Shown piece after piece: positions 52,950 to 62,313 of a DNA stretch of 64,000 bases. Made by a program: the position numbers and the translations under genes. Positions within the stretch are counted from its first letter, which is position 1. Each line of letters opens with the position of its first letter. The notes beneath the pieces were generated by a model that did no database searches, was not told where the DNA came from, and saw only the letters and a program-made list of their open reading frames with translations. This DNA is from Metabacillus endolithicus. Lineage in GTDB: Bacteria; Bacillota; Bacilli; Bacillales; Bacillaceae. The stretch spans positions 3,268,001 through 3,332,000 of the forward strand of contig NZ_CP095550.1 of the NCBI RefSeq assembly GCF_023078335.1, written 5' to 3'.

Positions 52950-53435
52950 ATGAAAAGATATAATAAATTAATTATGATGTTTTTAATAGGAAGCCTTATA
53001 ACAGGGTGTTCAAACACTGATCATGAAGAAAATCATGAAGATCATGAACAACATAGCACACTTTCTGATATTCGAGAGGAAACAGAAAGGATAGATGTTT
53101 TACCAGCATTTTTAGCTGACAAACCAGAGGATATGCAAACAATCTACAAAGCTTCAGCAGCACATCGTGAATTATTGGAAAATATCCCATGTTACTGTGG
53201 ATGTGGAGAAACAGCAAATCATAAAAATAACTATGATTGTTTTGTATTTGAAAATAAGGAAGACGGCACAATTGTTTGGGATGATCATGGAACAAAGTGT
53301 GGTGTTTGTTTAGAAATTGCTGCTCAATCTATAGTTGATTATCAGAATGGAAAAACAGTGAAAGAGATACGATCAAAAATTGATAATATGTATAAAGAAG
53401 GCTACGCTAAGCCAACTCCTACACCTGAAGTATGA
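52950..53435 (+). CDS. PCYCGC-motif lipoprotein
   Basis: A 161-residue lipoprotein with signal peptide and lipobox LITGCSN, a His/Glu/Asp-rich stretch (DHEENHEDHEQH) and the family motif IPCYCGCGE followed by DCFVF and KCGVCLE. Six cysteines in the last two thirds suggest metal or redox chemistry outside the cell. PCYCGC proteins are of unknown function. The start at 52950 is eight bases after GGAGG; the ATG at 52935 contains that site. Confidence 0.85.
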   Translation: MKRYNKLIMMFLIGSLITGCSNTDHEENHEDHEQHSTLSDIREETERIDVLPAFLADKPEDMQTIYKASAAHRELLENIPCYCGCGETANHKNNYDCFVFENKEDGTIVWDDHGTKCGVCLEIAAQSIVDYQNGKTVKEIRSKIDNMYKEGYAKPTPTPEV

Positions 53436-53509
53436 TTGAATTTTTGATTACAAAGGAATGTTTCTCTTCCTTTCTCTCATATACTCTAAGAAGGTGAGGA
53501 GGGAGTAAT

Positions 53510-54022
53510 ATGAGAATACCTGCAGCTGATTTAGGCCTGATGGCGCAACATCTTGCTACACACGAGGGTGTTATCCATCAATTCAAACAGGATTATATGA
53601 TCGTACAAAATCCATCACTAAAAAAGGTGCTCTATACATCGATTACTGTTATGAGAAATCATGTTCGAGTCATGCTTGCCCTTATTGACCCCAATCAAAC
53701 AGGTCCGAAACATCTTCCAGATCTTCATGAGCAGCAGCAGATGAGTTTTGCGCATGTAACATTAACGGAAGAGGAAAAGAAAATTGCTCTAAAGGCTAGA
53801 TCAACTTCTAAATCTATGGCTAATAATAATTTTAGTTCTGCCCTTATGATGAAAAAAGCAAATGCAAGACAAACACATATAGAGATGGCTCTTCAGCAAT
53901 CAAAGCTACAAGGGATGTATGATTCAATTATTCAACAAGCAGGTGGAGAGTTTACTCCGAAAGCGACAAGCAAGGAGCAGCTTCTAACTGTGCAGAACTA
54001 TTTACATGTATTGAATGAGTAA
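53510..54022 (+). CDS. Probable CotF-like spore coat / ferritin-like protein
   Basis: A 170-residue helical protein (LMAQHLATHEGVIHQFKQDY, VMRNHVRVMLALIDPNQ, MKKANARQTHIEMALQQSK). The pattern of helices with regularly spaced His and Glu and the soluble, Gln/Met-rich composition resemble CotF-related coat proteins of spore formers. I cannot place it in a named family with certainty. Its own GGAGG and a bidirectional terminator make it a single-gene unit. Confidence 0.5.
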   Translation: MRIPAADLGLMAQHLATHEGVIHQFKQDYMIVQNPSLKKVLYTSITVMRNHVRVMLALIDPNQTGPKHLPDLHEQQQMSFAHVTLTEEEKKIALKARSTSKSMANNNFSSALMMKKANARQTHIEMALQQSKLQGMYDSIIQQAGGEFTPKATSKEQLLTVQNYLHVLNE

Positions 54023-54030
54023 ACGTTACG

Positions 54031-54072
54031 TAAAAGAGCTAACAAGGCTTTGATCTTGTTAGCTCTTTTATG
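54031..54072. terminator. Bidirectional terminator
   Basis: AAAAGAGCTAACAAG pairs with CTTGTTAGCTCTTTT; it serves both the coat-like gene and the convergent HAD gene. Confidence 0.9.
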
Positions 54073-54933
54073 TTATTTAGCTTCTAAAATATATTTATTA
54101 ATAGCATGGGCAACACCATTTTCATTGTTCGTAAGTGTGACAACATCAGCCATTTCTTTAACAGCTGGATCACCGTTCCCCATGGCAATTGATAAGCCAG
54201 CTGTTTCAAGCATAGGAACATCGTTGAAATTATCTCCAATTGCTACTGTATTTTCGATTGGGATGTTAAAATATTCAGCCATTACTCGGATTCCGTTACC
54301 TTTATGGCCGTTTGTATCCATAATTTCAATGTTAAACGGACCAGACGTTGTAATCGAAATTCCTTCAAATTTTTCTAATGAAGAAATGAGCTCTTCTTTC
54401 CCAGAGATAGTTGGGATAAAGAACTTTTGAATAGTAAGATCCTCAATTGCTAATACCGCGCCAAGCTCATCAAATATTTTAATACTATCAGATTCTTTTG
54501 GTTGCTCTGTCATAAGCTTATATTCTTTAGAAGTTAAATGATTTAAAACTTCTTGATTTTTATCGAGGAATGAAATCATTCTTTCGGACCATGTTGAAGC
54601 AACAAAAATCCCTTTATTACTATAAATTTTGAATGGATATTCTTTTTGGTTAAGGACTTCTGCTACATTTTTGACAATATCTTTGTTTATTGATATTTGA
54701 CTTAATAGTTTTCCATCAGCGATAACCATTGTGCCATTACTTCCGGCAACAGGGCATTGTAGAGGAGTTTTATCAATTACCGTCTTAATATCTTCCGGTG
54801 CACGACCTGAACAAATCATAACAATGTGACCTGCTTGTTGAGCAGTTTGAATGGCTTGAATGTTTTCTGCTGAAATATCAATATTAGACGATAATAATGT
54901 TCCATCAAGATCAATCGCAATTAATTTCTTCAT
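54073..54933 (-). CDS. Cof-type HAD-superfamily phosphatase
   Basis: A 286-residue Cof/YxeH-type hydrolase. Motif I is IDLDGTLL (nucleophile Asp), motif II CSGRAPE, the Lys of motif III lies before the C-terminal block, and motif IV is AIGDNFNDVPML. A type IIb cap lies between about 85 and 200. These enzymes dephosphorylate sugar phosphates or cofactors such as FMN and PLP. The exact substrate cannot be read from sequence. AAGGAG before the ATG. Confidence 0.88.
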   Translation of the reverse strand: MKKLIAIDLDGTLLSSNIDISAENIQAIQTAQQAGHIVMICSGRAPEDIKTVIDKTPLQCPVAGSNGTMVIADGKLLSQISINKDIVKNVAEVLNQKEYPFKIYSNKGIFVASTWSERMISFLDKNQEVLNHLTSKEYKLMTEQPKESDSIKIFDELGAVLAIEDLTIQKFFIPTISGKEELISSLEKFEGISITTSGPFNIEIMDTNGHKGNGIRVMAEYFNIPIENTVAIGDNFNDVPMLETAGLSIAMGNGDPAVKEMADVVTLTNNENGVAHAINKYILEAK

Positions 54934-55137
54934 ATTGTTTCTCCTTTGCTTTATCTTTAATTATGTATGTAGGATCTAGTATTAACTCAATTATTTATTA
55001 TGACATATTTTCATTCAAATCATGAGAAAAACGTTTGAAAAGATAATAAAATTTAAAATATCTAATGATTTCTTTTTCTTTTATTGAAAAAAAGATATAC
55101 TTGCACATAGAAGAAAGTACATATTGGAGGGGTAAGT

Positions 55138-56121
55138 ATGGTTCGATTCGGTATTATCGGAACAAATTGGATTACAGAAAGTTTTATCCAAGCTGCAAAA
55201 AAAGTAGAAGGTTTTTCTTTAACAGCTGTATACTCAAGAACAACTGAAAAAGCAAAGGATTTTGCAGACAAACACCATGCTGAGCATATTTTTACAGATT
55301 TAGAGGAATTCGCAGGCAGTGACACATTTGATGCGGTGTACATTGCTAGTCCAAATTCACTTCATGCTTCTCAAGCCATTCTATGTATGGAAAAAGGTAA
55401 GCATGTTTTATGTGAAAAGCCTATAGCTTCTAACAGTAATGAAGTGAATGCTATGATTAAGGTTGCTAATGAGTATAATGTTGTCTTAATGGAGGCATTA
55501 AAAACAACTTTATTACCAAATTTCTTAGCTATAAAAGAAAACTTACATAAGATTGGAAAAGTAAGACGTTATTTTGCAAGCTACTGCCAATATTCTTCAC
55601 GCTATGATAAATATAAAGAAGGTACTGTTCTAAATGCCTTTAAGCCGGAGTTCTCAAATGGTTCTGTAATGGATATTGGAATTTATTGTATATATCCTGC
55701 TATTACTTTATTTGGAGAACCAAAGGAAATTAAAGCTTCAGGCTATATGCTTGGGTCAGGTGTTGATGGTGAAGGAAGTATCCTGCTCACATATGATGAA
55801 ATGGATGCCGTCATCATGTATTCAAAAATTACAAATTCATATATACCTTCCGAAATCCAAGGAGAAAATGGGAGTATCATAATTGATAAAATTCATACAC
55901 CTGAGAGTGTAAAGATTCAATATAAGGATGGAACTGTGGAGGATCTTACACAACCTCAAGATACTGAAAGCATGTATTATGAAGCGAAAGAATTTATTGA
56001 ACTTGTTACTCAGAGTAAGCATCAATCCGAAATAAATTCTCATCAAAACTCTTTAATAACAGCTACAGTAATTGAAGCTGCTCGTAAACAAATTGGCTTA
56101 GTTTATCCAGCTGATAAATAA
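55138..56121 (+). CDS. Gfo/Idh/MocA-family oxidoreductase
   Basis: A 327-residue NAD(P)-dependent dehydrogenase. The N-terminal Rossmann fold has GIIGTNWITESF and IASPNSLHASQAILCMEKGKHVLCEKPIA (shown here only as family region; the catalytic Lys is in CEKPIA). A C-terminal alpha/beta domain has SNGSVMDIGIYCIYPA with the His/Asp-type substrate site. It probably oxidises a sugar or cyclitol. Single-gene unit with strong TTGGAGGGG; followed by a bidirectional terminator. Confidence 0.88.
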   Translation: MVRFGIIGTNWITESFIQAAKKVEGFSLTAVYSRTTEKAKDFADKHHAEHIFTDLEEFAGSDTFDAVYIASPNSLHASQAILCMEKGKHVLCEKPIASNSNEVNAMIKVANEYNVVLMEALKTTLLPNFLAIKENLHKIGKVRRYFASYCQYSSRYDKYKEGTVLNAFKPEFSNGSVMDIGIYCIYPAITLFGEPKEIKASGYMLGSGVDGEGSILLTYDEMDAVIMYSKITNSYIPSEIQGENGSIIIDKIHTPESVKIQYKDGTVEDLTQPQDTESMYYEAKEFIELVTQSKHQSEINSHQNSLITATVIEAARKQIGLVYPADK

Positions 56122-56126
56122 TAAAA

Positions 56127-56166
56127 AAAGGGTCGGTTCCCAACAAAGGGAACTGACCCATTTTTT
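56127..56166. terminator. Bidirectional terminator
   Basis: GGGTCGGTTCCC pairs with GGGAACTGACCC (one wobble), with an A-run before and T6 after. Confidence 0.92.
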
Positions 56167-56175
56167 CATTTAGCA

Positions 56176-57867
56176 TTAATAAGGATCGGCTTCGTGGCTT
56201 TTCTTTACAGCATCTTTTGTTGCTTCATTTGCAGCTAATGAACCTAATCCACCTTGGCCATATTTTGACTGACCTGCTTCACGGCCTGGAACCTCTCCCA
56301 TGCTCATTTCCTTCATTTCTTTCACTTTCATTTCAATACCTTCCTTTACACGGCGGCCATAATCTTCGTCAGCTTGTGTAAAGTGTTCAATCATCGCATC
56401 TTGAATTTTCTTATTACATGCTGCAAGTGCTTCAGAAAGGTTTTTAATTAATTCATCGCGCTCCCAATCTTCAAAGCTACGATATGTGTCACCAGCTTGA
56501 CCATAGTTGTTAGGTCGATCAATTGGTGCACTCATTGCCGCTGCATTATAAGTTGGTTGGTGAGGCGCACGTCCTTCTTTACTTGCTTCCTTAAACCCGC
56601 CCAGCATTGAGGGCTCATAGTTAATATGAGGATTATCTCCAGACTCTTTCGGGTCGCGCACATCCATTTGTCCGCGTTGCTGATTTGTACGAACTGGCGC
56701 TTTAGGTGCATTTACAGGTAATTTTAGATAATTTGCTCCAACACGATAGCGTTGTGTATCGGAGTAGGAGAAGGTGCGACCTTGTAGCATTTTATCATCA
56801 GAGAAGTCCATGCCATCAACAAGAACCCCTGTACCAAAAGCAGCTTGTTCAATCTCAGCGTGAAAGTCCACTGGATTACGGTCTAGTACCATACGTCCAA
56901 CAGGTAGCCATGGGAACTTATCCTCTGGCCAAAGCTTTGTATCATCAAGAGGATCAAAATCTAGTTCAGAATGGTAATCATCCTCCATGATTTGAACAAA
57001 AAGCTCCCATTCTGGATAATCCTCGCGCTCGATCGCTTCATATAAATCTTGTGTTGCATGCCCAACATTTTTCGCTTGAATAGAGTCAGCTTCTTCTTGG
57101 GTTAAATTACGGATACCTTGCTTTGGCTCCCAATGATATTTGACCAAAACAGCTTTCCCCTCAGCATTAACCCACTTATATGTATTAACACCAGATCCCT
57201 GCATATGACGGTATGTAGCTGGAATGCCCCATGGCGAGAATAGGAAAGTGATCATATGTGTTGCTTCAGGTGTACGAGAAACGAAGTCAAACATACGCTC
57301 TGGGTTCGGAACGTTTGAAGCCGGATCTGCTTTAAAAGCATGAATCATATCAGGGAACTTCATTGCATCACGAATAAAGAAAATTTTAAGGTTGTTCCCA
57401 ACAAGATCCCAGTTTCCTTCTTCAGTATACATTTTAACGGCAAAGCCGCGTGGATCACGTGCTGTTTCAGGCGAATCCTTAGCTCCTGCTACAGTAGAGA
57501 AACGAACCATTAACGGTGTTTTCTTTCCAACACCAGAAAATACTTTTGCACGAGTATACTTTTCAACAGGCTCATCGCCAACTTTTCCATACGTTTCAAA
57601 ATATCCAAATGCACCAGATCCTCGTGCGTGTACAACACGCTCTGGTACCTCTTCACGATCAAAATGTGAAATTTTTTCAATGAAATGATAATTCTCAAGA
57701 GTGGCAGGACCACGGTCACCGATCGTACGAATATTTTGATTATCCATAACAGGATGACCTTGGCGGGTTGTTAATGTTTCATCTTGTTCATTTCCAGATT
57801 TGCTATTATCTAATGATTCATCATTTGAAGCACTAAATTCTTCATTATATGAATGATCCTTTTTCAA
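56176..57867 (-). CDS. Monofunctional heme catalase (KatX-like)
   Basis: A 563-residue catalase that disproportionates hydrogen peroxide. A polar N-terminal extension (about 1-50) precedes the core: catalytic His in [13 protein letters not shown], Asn region [20 protein letters not shown] and proximal heme Tyr in [12 protein letters not shown]. The tail is Gly/Lys-rich. Size and tail agree with the spore catalase KatX rather than vegetative KatA, but this is tentative. Translation starts at a TTG seven bases after GGAGG. A large palindrome lies upstream. Confidence 0.87.
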   Translation of the reverse strand: MKKDHSYNEEFSASNDESLDNSKSGNEQDETLTTRQGHPVMDNQNIRTIGDRGPATLENYHFIEKISHFDREEVPERVVHARGSGAFGYFETYGKVGDEPVEKYTRAKVFSGVGKKTPLMVRFSTVAGAKDSPETARDPRGFAVKMYTEEGNWDLVGNNLKIFFIRDAMKFPDMIHAFKADPASNVPNPERMFDFVSRTPEATHMITFLFSPWGIPATYRHMQGSGVNTYKWVNAEGKAVLVKYHWEPKQGIRNLTQEEADSIQAKNVGHATQDLYEAIEREDYPEWELFVQIMEDDYHSELDFDPLDDTKLWPEDKFPWLPVGRMVLDRNPVDFHAEIEQAAFGTGVLVDGMDFSDDKMLQGRTFSYSDTQRYRVGANYLKLPVNAPKAPVRTNQQRGQMDVRDPKESGDNPHINYEPSMLGGFKEASKEGRAPHQPTYNAAAMSAPIDRPNNYGQAGDTYRSFEDWERDELIKNLSEALAACNKKIQDAMIEHFTQADEDYGRRVKEGIEMKVKEMKEMSMGEVPGREAGQSKYGQGGLGSLAANEATKDAVKKSHEADPY

Positions 57868-57953
57868 TGGTCAGCCTCCTAAATAGTAAATAAATCAACA
57901 TAATCATTTATTTGCTAAAGCTACCAAAAATATACAAGAGATATTAAAATTTG

Positions 57954-57998
57954 TATGATCTAAATCAATAGAGTAATCGTACTCTTATTAAGATCATA
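57954..57998. promoter_or_regulatory. 45-bp imperfect palindrome in the catalase-sigma intergenic region
   Basis: The outer arms TATGATCT and AGATCATA are perfect, as are the inner arms AGAGTA-ATCG-TACTCT (57970-57985); AT-rich segments between them nearly match. It does not fit the PerR box. It lies midway between divergent genes, 87 bp before the catalase start. Confidence 0.6.
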
Positions 57999-58068
57999 AA
58001 AGCACAATATCTATTAAGCAAATCTGATAATATGCTATTCTTAGAAAAACAACATAAAGGAGATTCAT

Positions 58069-58629
58069 ATGATCGAGAAGGATGATGCATCGTTATATGC
58101 TAAAGCTGCCAATAAAGATCGCATTGCTTTTGAACAGTTATATGATCGTTATGAAAAACTTGTTTATTCTTTTGCTTATCGAATAACGAAGGATACGACC
58201 TTGTCAGAGGAGATTATCCAGGATGTTTTTATGAAGCTGTGGAATGGAACAAATCTTTATGATGAGAAAAAAGGAAAATTCTCTTCATGGCTTCTAACGA
58301 TCACAAGAAATAAAGCAATTGACGAAATTAGAAAACGCCAGAGACATACGCATGAAGAAGTAATTGAGAAAGACTCATTAGTTGTTGATGAAGCCTCTAC
58401 AGAGCGAAAGATAGAACAGAAAGAACAACGAGAAAAAATCCAACAGGCCATGTCAAATCTTAAAATAGAACAAAAGCAAATTATTGAATTATTTTACTTT
58501 AAAGGATTAAGTCAGCAAAAGATAGCAGACCAGTGTGAGATTCCGCTGGGAACTGTTAAGGGCAGGATTCGGATTGCATTAAAACACTTAAAAAACATGC
58601 TAGGTAAGGAAGGGAGGGACATCACATGA
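58069..58629 (+). CDS. ECF-type RNA polymerase sigma factor
   Basis: A 186-residue sigma factor with region 2 (FEQLYDRYEKLVYSFAYRIT, QDVFMKLWNG) and region 4 (IIELFYFKGLSQQKIADQ, GTVKGRIRIALKHL). It directs RNA polymerase to a dedicated regulon. The downstream gene overlaps by four bases and encodes a membrane anti-sigma factor with a RskA domain, so this belongs to the SigK/RskA-type group. The target promoter motif is unknown; autoregulation is likely. AAAGGAG before the ATG. Confidence 0.9.
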   Translation: MIEKDDASLYAKAANKDRIAFEQLYDRYEKLVYSFAYRITKDTTLSEEIIQDVFMKLWNGTNLYDEKKGKFSSWLLTITRNKAIDEIRKRQRHTHEEVIEKDSLVVDEASTERKIEQKEQREKIQQAMSNLKIEQKQIIELFYFKGLSQQKIADQCEIPLGTVKGRIRIALKHLKNMLGKEGRDIT

Positions 58630-59360
58630 CAAATGAACAGTGTATCTCTTTAATTGATTATTACAATCGAACATTATCAGATGAGGAATTAGAGGAATTT
58701 GAATCCCATTTAGAAAGTTGTTCGACTTGTAAGCAAGAGTTGGAAGAGTTAATGAGTTTAACGGAAGAATTACCTTACCTTTCTGAACAAATTGATGTTC
58801 CAAAAGGAATGAAAGCAAGAGTTCTTGAGAATATATATGCCGAGAGTAAGGTAATTGAAGATAGTCATGAAAAAGATTCAGAACAGAAAGCAGTAGAACT
58901 GAAAAAGAAAAGCGGAAGATCAAGATTCTTAATTCCAACAATTGCTGCTGCTTTATTATTATCACTAGCCACGAATGTTTATTTATATAAGGAAGTGACC
59001 CAAAATTCTAAAAGTGAGGAGCTCATGCCAACATCTCAGGTAACGTTACTACCTCCAGATGCTCAGGGGGATGGCATCGCAATTGCCTCTCTTTTATCAG
59101 CAGCTGGTCAGAAGTCGATTCTCCTACAAGCATCTAACTTACCAAAGCTCCAGGATGATGATGTTTATCAACTATGGGTTATTGAAGGAGGGCAGCCTTA
59201 TCCTGCCGGAGCCTTTCAAACGAATGATTCTGGTCAAGGTACATTAACATATTCATTAGAGGGACTTGAAGGAGACTGGGACACAATAGCCATTACAGTG
59301 GAACAAGAGCCAGATTTACCAACTCCACAAGGAGAGATTGTTTTAGCTGGCGGTATTTAG
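58626..59360 (+). CDS. RskA-type zinc-binding membrane anti-sigma factor
   Basis: A 244-residue protein with an N-terminal zinc anti-sigma motif (HLESCSTCKQEL), one membrane helix (LIPTIAAALLLSLATNVYLY, about 100-120) and an extracytoplasmic anti-sigma-K domain (about 140-243; DDDVYQLWVIEGGQPYPAG, TVEQEPDLPTPQGEIV). It should hold the ECF sigma factor at the membrane until proteolysis or a redox signal frees it. The ATGA overlap with the sigma gene ensures matched synthesis. Confidence 0.9.
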   Translation: MTNEQCISLIDYYNRTLSDEELEEFESHLESCSTCKQELEELMSLTEELPYLSEQIDVPKGMKARVLENIYAESKVIEDSHEKDSEQKAVELKKKSGRSRFLIPTIAAALLLSLATNVYLYKEVTQNSKSEELMPTSQVTLLPPDAQGDGIAIASLLSAAGQKSILLQASNLPKLQDDDVYQLWVIEGGQPYPAGAFQTNDSGQGTLTYSLEGLEGDWDTIAITVEQEPDLPTPQGEIVLAGGI

Positions 59361-59451
59361 GAAGCTGAATTCTCCTTTTCTAAAGGTATCTTTTTTCATT
59401 TTTTAGCAAACAATAATTGGTGAAAAATGCTATGTAAAGGGGGATTTTAGA

Positions 59452-59580
59452 ATGGCTAAAAGAGACAGTCATAAAAATCAGCAAGAGAAAATGAAAAAAG
59501 CAAGTGATGCGATTAACACCGATAAAGATTTTGGAAATGATCCGGCTGAAAGAAATCACAACGAAAAAAGATCTAAATGA
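59452..59580 (+). CDS. 42-residue basic hydrophilic peptide
   Basis: Starts MAKRDSHKNQQEKMKK and ends ERNHNEKRSK. It is rich in Lys, Asn, Asp and Gln with no hydrophobic segment, a composition seen in small acid-soluble or other minor spore proteins. AAAGGGGG eight bases before the ATG and a terminator right after the stop support expression. No family recognised. It lies between the anti-sigma gene and the tandem repeat array. Confidence 0.65.
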   Translation: MAKRDSHKNQQEKMKKASDAINTDKDFGNDPAERNHNEKRSK

Positions 59581-59587
59581 TTAAGAA

Positions 59588-59624
59588 GGAGGACTGTCCC
59601 GGATATTAGGGACAGTCTTTTTAT
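59588..59624 (+). terminator. Terminator of the 42-residue gene
   Basis: GACTGTCCC pairs with GGGACAGTC (8-base loop), followed by T5. Confidence 0.9.
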
Positions 59625-59699
59625 ATAAAGCTAATCGGAATATAAATGTTCTCTCTGAGGCTGTGAAGAAAATACTTGTCTCGATACGGAGGGGATCGG

Positions 59700-60640
59700 T
59701 AGAGAAACCAGTGGAAGGAGTAAGATTCAGTTCGATTCTTGAGGAGTCGGGACAGAAACCAGTGGAAGGAGTAAGATTCAGTCTCGATTCTTGAGGAATC
59801 GGGACAGAAATCAGTGCAAGGAGTAAGATCCAGTCTCGATTCTTGAGGAATGGGGACAGAAACCAGTGGAAGGAGTAAGATTCAGTCTCGATTCTTGAGG
59901 AATGGGGACAGAAACCAGTGGAAGGAGTAAGATTCAGTCTCGATTCTTGAGGAATCGGGACAGAAACCAGTGCAAGGAACAAGATTGAGTCCCGATACAG
60001 GAAGAATCGAGACAAGAACCAGTGCAAGGAGTAAGATTCAGTCCCGATACAAGGAGAATCGAGACAAGAACCGGTGCGAGGAACAAGATTCAGTCTCGAT
60101 ACAAGGAGAATCGAGACAAGAACCAGTGCAAGGAGTAAGATGCAGTCTCGATACAAGGAGAATTGAGACAAGAACCAGTGCAAGGAGTAAGATTCAGTCC
60201 CGATACAAGGAGAATCGAGACAAGAACCAGTGCGAGGAACAAGATTCAGTCTCGATTCTTGAGGAATGGGGACAGAAACCAGTGCAAGGAACAAGATCCA
60301 GTCTCGATTCTTGAGGAATCGGGACAGAAACCAGTGCAAGGAACAAGATTGAGTCCCGATACAGGAAGAATCGAGACAAGAACCGGTGCAAGGAACAAGA
60401 TTGAGTCCCGATACAGGAAGAATCGAGACAAGAACCAGTGCAAGGAGTAAGATTCAGTCCCGATACAAGGAGAATCGAGACAAGAACCGGTGCGAGGAAC
60501 AAGATTCAGTCCCGATACAGGAAGAATCGAGACAAGAACAGTGCAAGGAACAAGATTCAGTCCCGATACAAGGAGAATCGAGACAAGAACCGGTGCGAGA
60601 ATCAAGATCCAGTCTCTCAATACAAGGAGAATCAAGACAG
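59700..60640. repeat. Array of 18 tandem 52-bp repeats, each with an internal hairpin
   Basis: Copies begin (at ACCAGTG or variants) at 59707, 59758, 59810, 59862 and then every 52 bp to 60538, with the last at 60589. Two steps are 51 bp. Units are of two kinds: those with CGATTCTTGAGGAAT and those with CGATACAAGGAGAAT. In both, GTCTCGAT or GTCCCGAT pairs with ATCGGGAC or ATCGAGAC to form an 8-10 bp stem. Unlike CRISPR there is no constant/variable division. Long open frames cross the array on both strands but lack ribosome sites. Function unknown. Confidence 0.93.
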
Positions 60641-60890
60641 AAATCATCTCCCAGAAGAAGTTGTGTCCTGATACAAGCTAAACCAGAATAGAAAAGGTCT
60701 TCACAAAAAAACGAGACTGAACCAACCTCATATCCATGTCCTCATTTAGACTCAAGACCCTAAAAGATCAATAAGTTAGTCTAAATTCTGCCCTTTACCC
60801 AAAAAACTTAAAACTTTTTTTAAAAAAAGTGATCCATTTAAATTTCCCTTTCGTTAGCTTAGTAGAAAACCAGAAAGGGGAAATTAAAAA
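60641..60890. other. 250-bp spacer before the surface protein gene
   Basis: AT-rich after the last repeat, with A/T homopolymer runs (TTTTTTTAAAAAAAG at about 60815). No gene seen; it must hold the promoter of the surface protein. Confidence 0.4.
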
Positions 60891-62249
60891 ATGAATCTTA
60901 AAAAATCACTTCTAGCAGTACCATTAAGTTTATCGTTATTAGTACCAGTACAAGGAGCTTTTGCGCAGGATCATTCTAGTCATTCTGCAATGATGACAGC
61001 TCCATCAGTAGAAACTCCAGCAGTGGAACTAAGAACAACCTTGGGCCATCTGCTTAGTGAACACGCATATCTCGCTGTAGAGGTAATGAGAAATGGTGCC
61101 TTGGGGACAAAGGACTTTGAAGCATCAGTCGGGGCATTAAATGCAAATACTGAGGACTTATCGAAAGCAATTACATCTGTGTATGGAGATGAAGCAGGTC
61201 AGCAGTTTAAACAAATGTGGGAAGAACATATCGGCTTCTTTGTTGATTATGTAACAGCTACTGGAGAAAATGATGAAGAGAAAAAAGAAGAAGCTTTAAA
61301 GAATTTAGATACTTACCGTGAAAAATTCTCTCAATTTCTTGAAACAGCAACCGGTGAACGATTAGAGGCAGGTAGTTTGGCAGATGGATTACAAATGCAT
61401 GTTAATCAGCTTGTAGGTGCATTTGATTTTTACTTAGCAAAAGATTATGAGAAAGCTTATGAATATGAAAGAGAAGCAATTAATCATATGCATATGGTTG
61501 CTAAAGGTCTATCAAATGCCATAGCAGATCAATATCCAGACAAATTTGAGGAAACAAAGGCAGTAACACCTGCAGCAGATCTTAGAGCAACTTTAAATCA
61601 TTTATTAACGGAGCATGCAGGATTGGCTGTCGTCGCTATGCAACAAGGAGCAGACGGTGCTAATGATTTTGAAGCAGCTGCAAATGCCTTAAATGCAAAT
61701 ACAGAAGATTTAACTGCAGCTATCTCATCTGTTTATGGAGCTGAAGCAGGAGAACAGTTCAAGAAAATGTGGTCAGATCATATCGGCTTCTTTGTTGAAT
61801 ATGTAAAAGCAACAGGTGCTGGTGATGAGAAAGCAAAAGCACAGGCTTTAGAAAAACTAGATGGTTATAGAGGAGAATTTTCAAAATTCTTAGAAACGGC
61901 AACCGAAGGACGTTTACAATCTGACGCTCTTGCAGATGGATTACAAATGCATGTTGATCAGCTTATTGCTGCATTTGATTCATATGTAGCTGGAGATTAT
62001 GAGAAAGCATATGAAGATGTTCGCGATGCATATGCACATATGTTAAATCCTGCAAAAGGTTTATCGGCTGCATTTGTTGATCAATTCCCTGAAAAATTTA
62101 AGTCCATGATGCCTGAAGAAATGCCTAAAACAGGTATGGGTGGAACAGCAAATAGCATGAACGCCGCAGACTTTGCTGCATATGGGCTAGTGCTTGCTAT
62201 TATTGTTAGTCTTGGCCTTGTTATTCGAAAAAGATTTGCGCAGAATTAA
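60891..62249 (+). CDS. Cell-wall-anchored surface protein with two tandem helical domains and MPKTG signal
   Basis: A 452-residue exported protein. The signal peptide ends VQGAFAQD. Two homologous ~170-residue helical domains follow (about 42-220 and 228-402), each with RTTLGHLLSEH or RATLNHLLTEH, LNANTEDL, MWEEHIGFFV or MWSDHIGFFV and ADGLQMHV. The end has MPKTGMGG, a hydrophobic helix (FAAYGLVLAIIVSLGLVI) and RKRFAQ, a sortase sorting signal with Met in place of Leu. A class F sortase gene follows. His/Met-rich start and paired His suggest metal binding; function unknown. Confidence 0.85.
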   Translation: MNLKKSLLAVPLSLSLLVPVQGAFAQDHSSHSAMMTAPSVETPAVELRTTLGHLLSEHAYLAVEVMRNGALGTKDFEASVGALNANTEDLSKAITSVYGDEAGQQFKQMWEEHIGFFVDYVTATGENDEEKKEEALKNLDTYREKFSQFLETATGERLEAGSLADGLQMHVNQLVGAFDFYLAKDYEKAYEYEREAINHMHMVAKGLSNAIADQYPDKFEETKAVTPAADLRATLNHLLTEHAGLAVVAMQQGADGANDFEAAANALNANTEDLTAAISSVYGAEAGEQFKKMWSDHIGFFVEYVKATGAGDEKAKAQALEKLDGYRGEFSKFLETATEGRLQSDALADGLQMHVDQLIAAFDSYVAGDYEKAYEDVRDAYAHMLNPAKGLSAAFVDQFPEKFKSMMPEEMPKTGMGGTANSMNAADFAAYGLVLAIIVSLGLVIRKRFAQN

Positions 62250-62260
62250 AAGGAAATTAA

Positions 62261-62296
62261 CACGGTTTCATAATTTGCGGAACCGTGATTTTTTAA
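62261..62296 (+). terminator. Terminator between surface protein and sortase genes
   Basis: CACGGTTTC pairs with GGAACCGTG, followed by ATTTTTT; read-through would carry transcription into the sortase gene. Confidence 0.8.
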
Positions 62297-62313
62297 AAAT
62301 TGAGGTGTATGCA

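Noticed and set aside
57954..57998. PerR box upstream of the catalase
   Set aside because: The palindrome does not match the TTATAAT-N-ATTATAA pattern.
59700..60640. CRISPR array
   Set aside because: The whole 52-bp unit is conserved; there is no short constant repeat with unique spacers, and no cas genes are in the window.
59970..60691. Plus-strand coding frames across the repeat array
   Set aside because: They are artefacts of a 52-bp period with few stops; starts lack consistent ribosome sites and the encoded peptides are the repeat in rotating frames.
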